Assembly: GCF_012489685.1 (NCBI RefSeq)
Contig: NC_080042.1
Coordinates: forward strand, 19,916,150 to 19,980,149
Source: Lotus japonicus
Taxonomy: Eukaryota; Streptophyta; Magnoliopsida; Fabales; Fabaceae
Length of the DNA stretch: 64,000 nucleotides
Direction of reading: 5' to 3'
A model generated the notes under the pieces. The model made no database searches, was not told the origin of the DNA, and saw only the letters and a program-made list of their open reading frames with translations. This document shows, in pieces, positions 10,768 through 19,462 of this stretch. The translations under genes and the position numbers were made by a program. Position 1 is the stretch's first letter. Each line of letters starts with the position of its first letter.

Positions 10768-12446
10768 CTCAGAGTATGGAATCGATGTTCATGAAATAGA
10801 ACATCTTTAGAAACAAAGATCCTACCTGACTGATCTAGACACTTGTAGCCCTTGTGATTGGAAGAATAGCCAAGGAAAACACATTCTTTAGAGTGCAAGG
10901 ACAGCTTTGTAGAATTATAAGGCCTAAGAAAAGGGAAGCAAGCTGAACCAAAAATTTTAAGACTCTTGAAATCAGGAATTTTTCTATACAATCTAAAATA
11001 AGGACTTTCACCATCTAGAGTAGTAGTGGTCATCCTGTTTATGAGATATGTAGCAGTTAGAAAAGCATGATCCCAAAAATGAAGTGGCATATTGGCATGA
11101 GCTAACAATGTAAGACCAGTTTCCACTATGTGACGATGCTTTCTCTCCACACTCCCATTTTGATGATGTGTGTGAGGACAAGTGACTCTATGCACAACTC
11201 CAAGAGACTGAAAATGTGAGATCAAAGGTTTGAATTCCCCACCCCCATCAGTTTGCACACTCTTGACTTTATGATGAAATTGCAACTCCACCATAGACTG
11301 AAAATTTACAAAGGTAGCATAGGTTTCTGATTTTTTCTTTAAGGGGAAAATCCAGGTGAATTTGGAATAAGCATCTACACATGTTAGAAAGTAGGAAAAA
11401 CCACATGAGGATTCTATGGAGGCTGGTCCCCACAAATCAGCAAAAATTAACTCGAGAGGTTGAGTATATATGGTAGTAGAAGAAAAAGATGGTAATCTAT
11501 GAGACTTTCCCAAACAACAAGCTTTGCAAAAAGAGAAGACACTTTTATTTCTTGGAATTGGAATATTACACAATGATAGAGTGTTCTTAAGAACATCATG
11601 ATGGGGATGACCCATCCTATAATGCCACAAATCATAAATGGATGTACTACTACTATTACATGATTCCTGTCCATTACTACTAGATTGTACAGAAACTGAA
11701 GACAAAGAACTACTACTACTGCAAGTTTCAGGTGCAGATCCTGAGGTCAAAGTAGTGGCTAAAACTGCCTTATTTATGCTAGACTGAGAAGATAAACCAG
11801 GTGAAGAAGAAGCCTGGAACTGAGAGACTTGAACTGCTGGATGTGAAGACAAAGAGACCTGGGAGAGTGGACCATCAAAGTAGTACAAGCCATCAGCTCC
11901 TACACTTCCTGTGAGAAGAAGCTCAGAGGTGTCCTGATGGCGAACACAACAGTAGTTTGCATGAAAAGAGAAGAAAACATTATTATCTTTTGCAAACCTA
12001 CTAACACTAACAAGATTTTTGGTTATGGAGGGAACGTGAAGAAGTTTCTTAAGAAGTAAAACAGCTTGAGGATTAAAGATAGAAGAGAGAGTGGCTGTAC
12101 CTATGGACTGAATTGGAAGACCTTGACCATTCCCCATGTGTATCTGCTCTTGTGTGGCCATTGGTGAGTTATCCACGAACACTGTTGGATTATTTGTGAC
12201 ATGATGAGTAGCTCCTGAATCTGGATACCAGGTCACTGGAGAGGTAGAATGAAACGGAGCCTGTGCTGGAACAGCAGCTAGCAATGCCTGTGGTCGTGCA
12301 GCTTGTTGAGATTGTTGTTGTAGAGGCCTTTGAATTGCAGGTGTAAGCTGCATAGGGTTCTGATTGTAAGCTGGAACAGGTGAATTCCAAAATCCTTGTG
12401 GTGGTTGCATGAGATTAGAAGAGGAACCATATGATGATGGTGATGG
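10695..12446 (-). pseudogene. Copia protease and integrase part of gag-pol
   Basis: This continues the copia gag frame after the gypsy insertion; the target GATGG is shared by both sides. Visible parts are the protease motif WYPDSGATHH, a GAG-pre-integrase segment with the zinc HHCC motif (WHYRMGH...CKAC), and the integrase core with FADLWGP, the D in TDGGGEF and the E in NGSVERKHR. Open reading continues upstream into the gypsy LTR only by chance (12447-12470). Downstream, the frame is lost near 10781, giving an artificial tail that overlaps the next ORF by 73 bp. Confidence 0.93.
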
Positions 12447-12842
12447 TGTTAGGAAGCTATTTCCTAACAATGAAACTGTGAGTAAAATGCTGAAGGAAAA
12501 TACTGAAACGTGATTGTTTATTGATAGTGAATTGGCAGATTACAGAGAAGGAAATGGATCCTAGATCTGACAAGAGCAGAGCTCCTAATAGGAGAGCTTC
12601 ACAGCTTCCTATCCATCTAACAAATATCTATGATCCAAGAATGCCTCTCAACCTCTCTCATTGCCTTCATATACACTTGCGGTTACAATCACTCATTCTC
12701 TCACTATTCTGTTAGTGCCTTGCTTCGCTGTCAGCTGCTAGGTGGCTTGGTGAATCCCTTCTTTCTTCTAGAATATACCTGCCAGGTCCTAGGCCCACCT
12801 TTGTCTTGTACCAATGGCCCTATTGCAACCCGGGGCCTAACA
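12447..12842 (-). repeat. 3' LTR of the gypsy chromovirus
   Basis: 396 bp, TGTTAGGCCC...CTTCCTAACA on the minus strand. The last 37 or so codons of the gag-pol frame lie inside this LTR (12731-12842). Confidence 0.96.
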
Positions 12843-15800
12843 ATACTCCCTTCATCAGAACCAACCTTGTCCTCAAGGTGGAAGGAAGGAAACTGGCTTT
12901 GAATGGTGACCGTGTCTTCCCAAGTGGCTTCTTCGATGGTTTTCCCCTGCCAATGAACTAAAACCTGAGGAACATCACTCCCGTGACAATGCACCACGCG
13001 TGAGGCTAGGATGTTAGCTGGTTGCACAACCGGTAACTCATCCCCATCTAACTGGTCAGGTAATTCAGGAGCCACCTCATATTGACCCACAGCTTTCTTT
13101 AATAATGCAACATGGAACACGGGATGAACCCGCGAACCTTCTGGTAAACGCAATCTATAAGCGACGGCACCAATCCGCTCCATAATGGGATAAGGGCCAT
13201 AATAGCGAGGGGCAAGCTTCGCATGGACCCGATTAGCAACTGAGAGTTGGCGATGAGCTCGCAATTTGACAAAAACCCATTCCCCGACCGCGAAAGATTG
13301 ATCCCGGCGCTTGGAATTAGCTTGAGTCTGCATACGAGCTTGAGCTTGAAGCAGATGCTGCTTTAATTGGCGAAGGGCTTCATCACGATCCAACAGTTCA
13401 CGTTGTACTGCGTCCACCCTGGTTTCGCCAAAAGCCCATCGCGTGAGCACTGGCGGTTTCCGTCCGTACACAGCTTCAAACGGAGTCAACTGTGTCGCAG
13501 AATGGTACGAAGTATTGTACCAATACTCTGCCCAGGGAAGCCATGTCACCCAGGTCTTTGGTTGGTCAGCAGCAAAACAACGCAGATACGTTTCCAGGCA
13601 GCGATTCACGATTTCGGTTTGCCCATCAGTTTCTGGGTGATATGCAGAACTGAGCTTCAATTGAGTACCTTGCAAACGAAACATTTCCTTCCAAAAGTGG
13701 CTCACAAACAGAGGGTCACGATCACTGATAATTGAAGAAGGAAGCCCATGTAAACGCACAATCTCCTTGGTGAACAATTCCGCCATGCTTTTAGCGGTAT
13801 ATGGATGCTTGATTGCAATAAAGTGAGAGTACTTTGAAAGGCGATCCACAACCACAAAAATTGCTTCGTATCCCCTCGAACGAGGTAAGCCCGTGATGAA
13901 ATCAAGGGAAACATCTTCCCAGATTTGATTGGGAATTGGCAGAGGTTGGAGGAGACCTGCAGGTGATGCGGCAAGGTACTTGTGCCGCTGGCAGGTATCA
14001 CAACTGCGAACGAACTCTTGGATGGTATTTTTCATTCCCTGCCAATATAGATTCGCAGCCAAACGTCTATAGGTGCGCAGAAAACCCGAGTGTCCACCTT
14101 GAGGAGTGGTATGATATTCCATGATCATCTTAGGAATGAGTTTTGAAGAAGACGAAAGCACCAAGCGATCGTGGTAAAACAGAGTCCCTTTGTGGACCTT
14201 ATAGCCAGGGTGAGCTTGCGGGTCAGCGTCTAACTCCTTGATGATTTTCTGCAAACGTGTATCATTATCAATTTCAGATTGAATTTCCGAATGCTCATTC
14301 CAGATTGGGAAAGAAATCAGAGCACTCATTTCCCCCGTGTCCTCTATCCGTGACAAGGCATCAGCCCCCTTGTTGGTTTTCCCTGGTTTATACTCGATGT
14401 CAAAATTGTACCCCAACAATTTAGCAGCCCAGTTTTGTTGGTCCCCTGTAATCAGCTTCTGATGCAACAGCTCCTTCAAGCTCTTTTGGTCTGTGGTAAC
14501 CACAAATTTCCTACCCAACAAATACGGTCTCCAATGTTGGATGGCGAGAGCCACTGCCATGAGTTCCTTCTCGTATGCTGATTTAGCCAAGTTTCGTGGA
14601 CCCAAAGCTTTACTGAAGTAAGCTATTGGATGCTGCCCCTGTAACAGAATGGCTCCGAGTCCTATACCAGAGGCATCACACTCCAAACGAAACTCCTTGG
14701 AGAAGTCAGGTAAAACCAACACCGGAGCAGAAATGAGCCTAGTTTTCAATTCATCAAATGCACGTTGAGCTGCTTCATCCCAATGAAACGCATCCTTCTT
14801 CGTCAAATCGGTGAGAGGCTTAGCTATCTTCCCATAATCCTTGATGAATTTGCGATAATAGCCCGTTAACCCCAAGAACCCGCGAACTCCTTTGACATTT
14901 TTGGGAATGGGCCACGCTTCCACACTTGCCACCTTGTTGGGGTCAACTGAAACTCCCTTTTCAGAGATTAAATGGCCCAAATATTCCACCGTTTGTGTCG
15001 CAAACTGACATTTCTTCCGGTTTGCAGTCAGGCAGTGAAGTCGTAAGAGTTGCAGAACCTGCTCCAATTTGCTCAAATGGTCTTCCCATGTCTGACTATA
15101 GACGAGGATATCATCGAAGAAGACTAGTACTCCCCGGCGCAGCATTGATCTGAAAACTTCATTCATGAGGCTTTGAAAAGTGGAGGGAGCGTTCATGAGG
15201 CCAAACGGCATCACTAAATATTCGTAATGTCCCTCGTGTGTGCGAAAAGCGGTTTTGTGCACATCTGAAGCTTGAACCCGAACCTGGTGGTACCCTGACT
15301 TCAAGTCGAGTTTTGAAAAGAAACGCGATCCATGGAGTTCATCGAGCAGTTCCTCGATGACAGGAATGGGGAACTTATCGGGAATGGTGACTCGATTCAA
15401 CGCTCGGTAATCCACGCACATTCTCCAAGTCTGATCCTTCTTCTTGACAAGGATTACAGGACTGGAGTAAGCACTCGTGCTCTGCCGTATGATCCCAGAT
15501 TCCAGCATTTCGCGAACCTGCTTCTCAATTTCGTTCTTCTGGTGGTGTGGGTATCGATACGGCCTGACATTGATTGGTCCAACACCTTCTTGGATGTTTA
15601 TACGGTGTTCTCTCCCCCTTCCCGGCGGTAAACCATACTTCTCCTGGAATACTTCATCAAATCGTAGCAATAGCGATTCCAATTGTTCCTGTTGGATCGA
15701 AGTGAGCTCTGACCCTGAAGATGAAACTGGGTCCTGATGCGGGTGTACAATTCCCTGCTCTTTTCCCTGCCCTGTGGTAAGGAGGCTCCGCAAAGAACCC

Positions 15801-17458
15801 AGACTCTCTTTTCCGGGTTGAACACCCTGCAACTTCACCCACTGATGCCCACTCCAAAAACTCATGGCTTGCGATTCCCAGTTCACGATGGTGTCGCCTA
15901 AGGTGCGGAGCCACTCAATACCCAACACAATGTCAGGACCACCGAGATCAAACAATTGGGGAGAACATTCAAGCTGATACCCAACCATCTCAATTTTCAA
16001 CCCGGAACAGCGACCTTGTGCCTGAGACCGAAAACCATCCCCCATCTTTACCGTCATAAGAGGAGTTTTCGTAATTGCCCAGCCCATCTTGCGAACCAGC
16101 TGACTATCCACGAAATTGTGGGTAGCACCGCTATCAATCAGGATCAACACCGGGACGCCATTGATGGTTCCCACAAGCTTCATGGTTTGAGGGACTTCCT
16201 CTGGTGACATGCTCCCCAAGCTCATTATACTCAATTCCCCTTCGGTCTCCTTGTCTTCCTCATTGATCTCCATTGCTAGAATGTTGCCTTCACCGGGATC
16301 GTCGTCGCCCTCCTCCAAAATCAGCACTCGGAGGTGTTTGTCGGGGCACTGGTGATTTGGGTGGTATGCGCCACCACATTTGAAGCAGAGACCTTTTTGT
16401 CTCCTTTCCATTAACTGAGGGTAGGTTAAATGGTTGAACCCGCGGTCCCTAGGCCCAATCCGCTTCACCTCTCCTCCAGTTTTTGTTTGGTCTGTTCGAG
16501 TTGTGTTGGAGTTGTTTGAGTTATTGGGCCTACCGTTTTGGCCCATGTCCCTTCCTCCTTTGACCCATACCCACTCTGTCCCTCCTGGTTTACCCGACCC
16601 AGCGCTACCAGATCGAAAACCCGCATTGCCAAACCGATTGACCCGAGATTGGCCCAACCCAGCTTCACCCTTCACTTCCTTCTCCACCGCCCTGGACACA
16701 ACGAGCAATCGAGCTCGACTAACACCTCCCATGGCTGCCAAACTGCGAACCTTTCCCCTGATCTCATCTTTCAACCCGTGCAAGAAGTAGCTCTGATACT
16801 GCTTGTCAAGAAGTTTTGGAATCTGCGCGGTCAAATACTCGAACTCCGTGATATATTCCTCCACCGTCCCACGCTGTCGGAGCTCGGTGAGCTGCTCATA
16901 CACATCACCGTCTCCATGGCCGCCGTAGCGCTCCAGCAGTGCAGCTCGCAATTTCTCCCAAGTGAGGTCCTCTTCTGCTTCGAGGAGCGAGTTGTAGAAA
17001 TGGATCGTGCCTCCTTCCATGCTCAACTGTGCCAACCCCACCTTCACTTCCGGCGATGTTTCCTGGACGCGGAAATACACCTCGGCGCGTGAGATCCACC
17101 CGGCGGGATCCTTCCCGTCGAAGAGGGGCAACTCCACTTTTTTGACCGATTGACGGAATTCCTCCAACGCGTTGCCGTGCAGCAACGTCTGACGAGATCC
17201 ACTCCCTTTACCCTCAGCGGACTCGGGAGATTCGCCTCCAGTACCACCCAAGTTCCTTCCATTCCCGCTATCTTCCTCCACAGGAGCCGATTTCCCTACT
17301 GCCTTCTCTACCATCGCTACCAGGGTAGCTGGCAGATCTTGCACCGCCGTTGTCACCGCGGTCAGTGTCGTGCGCATCGCGGCGAGCTCTGACTCCAGAG
17401 CATCAATTTTAGCCTCCATCTGTGTAACTGCTACCTTGGTGGTTCTCTTGGTTGGCAT
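12731..17458 (-). CDS. Gypsy chromovirus Gag-Pol polyprotein
   Basis: One open frame encodes 1575 aa. In order it has: an N-terminal coiled-coil-like stretch; the retrotransposon Gag domain (LPLFDGKDPAGWI, about 110-250); a CCHC zinc knuckle (CFKCGGAYHPNHQC, about 355); aspartic protease (LIDSGATHNFVD, about 440); reverse transcriptase (about 640-800, catalytic FFDDILVYS); RNase H (about 920-1040, ECDASGIGLGAIL); integrase with its zinc module (about 1110-1160) and DDE core; and a C-terminal chromodomain (VLVHWQGKTIEEATWED, about 1500), which in this group is known to steer integration to marked chromatin. No stop or frameshift is visible. With matching LTRs, the element looks recently active. 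The chosen Met follows the 5' LTR by 56 nt. The reading frame runs on into the 3' LTR. Confidence 0.96.
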   Translation of the reverse strand: MPTKRTTKVAVTQMEAKIDALESELAAMRTTLTAVTTAVQDLPATLVAMVEKAVGKSAPVEEDSGNGRNLGGTGGESPESAEGKGSGSRQTLLHGNALEEFRQSVKKVELPLFDGKDPAGWISRAEVYFRVQETSPEVKVGLAQLSMEGGTIHFYNSLLEAEEDLTWEKLRAALLERYGGHGDGDVYEQLTELRQRGTVEEYITEFEYLTAQIPKLLDKQYQSYFLHGLKDEIRGKVRSLAAMGGVSRARLLVVSRAVEKEVKGEAGLGQSRVNRFGNAGFRSGSAGSGKPGGTEWVWVKGGRDMGQNGRPNNSNNSNTTRTDQTKTGGEVKRIGPRDRGFNHLTYPQLMERRQKGLCFKCGGAYHPNHQCPDKHLRVLILEEGDDDPGEGNILAMEINEEDKETEGELSIMSLGSMSPEEVPQTMKLVGTINGVPVLILIDSGATHNFVDSQLVRKMGWAITKTPLMTVKMGDGFRSQAQGRCSGLKIEMVGYQLECSPQLFDLGGPDIVLGIEWLRTLGDTIVNWESQAMSFWSGHQWVKLQGVQPGKESLGSLRSLLTTGQGKEQGIVHPHQDPVSSSGSELTSIQQEQLESLLLRFDEVFQEKYGLPPGRGREHRINIQEGVGPINVRPYRYPHHQKNEIEKQVREMLESGIIRQSTSAYSSPVILVKKKDQTWRMCVDYRALNRVTIPDKFPIPVIEELLDELHGSRFFSKLDLKSGYHQVRVQASDVHKTAFRTHEGHYEYLVMPFGLMNAPSTFQSLMNEVFRSMLRRGVLVFFDDILVYSQTWEDHLSKLEQVLQLLRLHCLTANRKKCQFATQTVEYLGHLISEKGVSVDPNKVASVEAWPIPKNVKGVRGFLGLTGYYRKFIKDYGKIAKPLTDLTKKDAFHWDEAAQRAFDELKTRLISAPVLVLPDFSKEFRLECDASGIGLGAILLQGQHPIAYFSKALGPRNLAKSAYEKELMAVALAIQHWRPYLLGRKFVVTTDQKSLKELLHQKLITGDQQNWAAKLLGYNFDIEYKPGKTNKGADALSRIEDTGEMSALISFPIWNEHSEIQSEIDNDTRLQKIIKELDADPQAHPGYKVHKGTLFYHDRLVLSSSSKLIPKMIMEYHTTPQGGHSGFLRTYRRLAANLYWQGMKNTIQEFVRSCDTCQRHKYLAASPAGLLQPLPIPNQIWEDVSLDFITGLPRSRGYEAIFVVVDRLSKYSHFIAIKHPYTAKSMAELFTKEIVRLHGLPSSIISDRDPLFVSHFWKEMFRLQGTQLKLSSAYHPETDGQTEIVNRCLETYLRCFAADQPKTWVTWLPWAEYWYNTSYHSATQLTPFEAVYGRKPPVLTRWAFGETRVDAVQRELLDRDEALRQLKQHLLQAQARMQTQANSKRRDQSFAVGEWVFVKLRAHRQLSVANRVHAKLAPRYYGPYPIMERIGAVAYRLRLPEGSRVHPVFHVALLKKAVGQYEVAPELPDQLDGDELPVVQPANILASRVVHCHGSDVPQVLVHWQGKTIEEATWEDTVTIQSQFPSFHLEDKVGSDEGSIVRPRVAIGPLVQDKGGPRTWQVYSRRKKGFTKPPSS

Positions 17459-17514
17459 TCACTGGGTTCCGGCAAAGAAAATCCGGCAAGATGATCCGGC
17501 AGGTCGGACCAAAT

Positions 17515-17910
17515 TGTTAGGAAGCTATTTCCTAACAATGAAACTGTGAGTAAAATGCTGAAGGAAAATACTGAAACGTGATTGTTTATTGATAGTGAAT
17601 TGGCAGATTACAGAGAAGGAAATGGATCCTAGATCTGACAAGAGCAGAGCTCCTAATAGGAGAGCTTCACAGCTTCCTATCCATCTAACAAATATCTATG
17701 ATCCAAGAATGCCTCTCAACCTCTCTCATTGCCTTCATATACACTTGCGGTTACAATCACTCATTCTCTCACTATTCTGTTAGTGCCTTGCTTCGCTGTC
17801 AGCTGCTAGGTGGCTTGGTGAATCCCTTCTTTCTTCTAGAATATACCTGCCAGGTCCTAGGCCCACCTTTGTCTTGTACCAATGGCCCTATTGCAACCCG
17901 GGGCCTAACA
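17515..17910 (-). repeat. 5' LTR of the gypsy chromovirus
   Basis: This is the partner of the LTR at 12447-12842, and I see no difference between them. Its sequence is read through by the broken copia gag frame, which therefore gains the same C-terminal residues as the gypsy polyprotein. Confidence 0.96.
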
Positions 17911-19139
17911 GATGGTGATGGAACACACCAAGGAGGCCACTGTGGAAACCCAGCAGGTGCAGAGACACCATGTCCATAAGGTGGGAACATCTGTCCATAG
18001 GGAGAAAACCCTAGATTTGCAAAAGAGGGAAAACCCCCAAATTGATTTGGGGAAAACCCTAAATTTGTTCCAGAAGCTTGAAATTGAGCACCAAAACCAT
18101 TGTTAGATGCAGAATTACCAGAATTGGGCACAGAATTGACTCCTGTAGGACGAGACCAGCATGAGGCAGCATCATGTCCCCACTTGCTACAGTAGGAACA
18201 CTGAACATTCCTTCCTCTGCCACGACCACGTCCTCTCCCATAGCCGCTGGAGTTGCGATCTCCAGAGTGATGGTCGCGATCTCCACCTTGATCTCCAGAA
18301 GCAGATTCCGTTAAAGAACCTGATGGAGAAGCCCACACTGCTGCTGGTGATGGCGGAGCAACAGCAACTGCAGCAACCGGAGCAGTGACTGGAATCGCCG
18401 GCGAGATGGGAGTTGGATTGACAGATTGAGGAGTCGCATGAGCTAAGAATGCCGATGCAGTGGTTTCTGCAAGATTTTTCTTCTTCATGCGCTCAAATCG
18501 AGCTTCATGTGCGATAACCATTGCCTCCACCTCTGAGATAGTGAAGAAGGAATCGCGACTGTAAATCACAGTCATGAGAGCACTGTATTCATCTGTGAGA
18601 CCATCAAAGATTGCTTCTAGATGATCACGAAAGAGAACTGGTTCTCCAATCGAAGCAAGTGTGTTGACAATAGTCTTGATCCTTTGAAGATATTCTGATG
18701 CAGTTTTCGAACCCTTGGTGATGTTCTTCAACTCACTCCTCAATTGTGCAGACTGAGCACGAGATTGAGCATTGAAGAAGCTGTGAATTTCTTCCCAAAC
18801 TTGCCAAGAATGAACACATTGAATGACATTAGGAAGAATTGAAGCAGATAGAGTAGAAAGAAGCCACGTAAACAAACTCGAATCCTGTTGTTCCCATGCT
18901 GTATATGCAGGATTCACATTCTCTGCTACTCGATCTTCATCAGTGAGAAATTTGTCTGGAATTTGTGGATCTTGTACGAATCTTTGAAGCTTGTGTGATC
19001 TGATGACACCTTCAACTTGCTGTTTCCATGAATAGAAATTGGAAGCATCAAGTTTGATGCTCAATTTGTGAGAGAAGGTTTGAACAGAATTCACAGAAGA
19101 AGAAGAAGACAGGGGAGAAGAAGAAGAATCCATAGCCAT
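17911..19139 (-). pseudogene. Copia gag, cut by the gypsy insertion
   Basis: About 409 codons of copia Gag begin at the Met at 19139, 22 nt after the primer-binding site. Residues 25-230 form the copia Gag domain (KLDASNFYSWKQQVEG; LKNITKGSKTASEYLQRIK). A Gly/Arg-rich stretch (GRGRGRGRGR) precedes a CCHC knuckle (CSYCSKWGHDAASCW). The native frame stops at 17911, where the gypsy 5' LTR begins. Translation would run on 37 codons into the LTR to a stop at 17799, making a chimaeric Gag. Before the insertion the frame continued directly into the protease at 12446. Confidence 0.93.
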
Positions 19140-19149
19140 GGATCTTAGG

Positions 19150-19161
19150 CTCTTGATACCA
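19150..19161 (-). other. Copia primer-binding site (initiator Met-tRNA type)
   Basis: TGGTATCAAGAG reads on the minus strand directly inside the 5' LTR. It matches the complement of plant initiator Met-tRNA 3' end (TGGTATCAGAGC) with one inserted A. Confidence 0.85.
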
Positions 19162-19457
19162 TGTTAAGAGAATCTGAATAAAGGGAAAATGAAGAAACTG
19201 AAATCATTTCATTGATAATTGCTACTGATTACAGAGAGTGAAGACTCCTTATATAGGAGATTAACCAACTTGCATTGGAAGCTATCTAGGCAGTTACATC
19301 CTAACTGAATTCTAACTGAATTCTAACAACCTAACAACTGTATCTAACAACCTAACAACTGTATCCAGCTGGCATTCCAGCTGGCACAGATCATAACAGA
19401 AACTACACATAAGCTATGCGATATGTTTATATCTATTGTTACTTATACACTCTTATA
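19162..19457 (-). repeat. 5' LTR of the copia element
   Basis: Nearly identical to 8493-8788. It has an extra AC dinucleotide in the ACTACACATAAG segment and lacks the outermost two bases next to the CTGAC target duplication. Confidence 0.95.
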
Positions 19458-19462
19458 CTGAC

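Larger units (their letters stand above)
12447..17910 (-). mobile_element. Ty3-gypsy chromovirus, intact, nested in the copia gag-pol
   Basis: The 5464-bp element has two 396-bp LTRs that are identical as far as I can read, a single uninterrupted gag-pol frame and the 5-bp target duplication GATGG (12442-12446 and 17911-17915). It is younger than the copia element it split. The sequence beside the 5' LTR reads TTTGGTCCGACC on the minus strand, so the primer is probably not initiator Met-tRNA. The purine tract GAAGGGAGTAT adjoins the 3' LTR. The chromodomain places it among chromoviruses; a Reina-type lineage is my guess. Confidence 0.96.
8493..19457 (-). mobile_element. Ty1-copia LTR retrotransposon, interrupted by a gypsy element
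   Basis: The full element lies on the minus strand. It has two 296-bp LTRs, an iMet-type primer-binding site, gag with a zinc knuckle, then protease, integrase, reverse transcriptase and RNase H in copia order. The 5-bp target duplication CTGAC is at 8488-8492 and 19458-19462. The LTRs differ only by one 2-bp insertion and a 2-bp loss at the outer edge, so insertion is recent. It cannot be active as it stands, because a 5464-bp gypsy element splits gag-pol and a frameshift lies near 10781. Confidence 0.97.

Noticed and set aside
13367..17392. Several plus-strand frames across the chromovirus
   Set aside because: Shadows of the 1575-codon minus-strand gag-pol.
12521..17979. Identical 64-codon frames at 12521 and 17589
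   Set aside because: They are the two LTR copies read on the plus strand, with no protein character.
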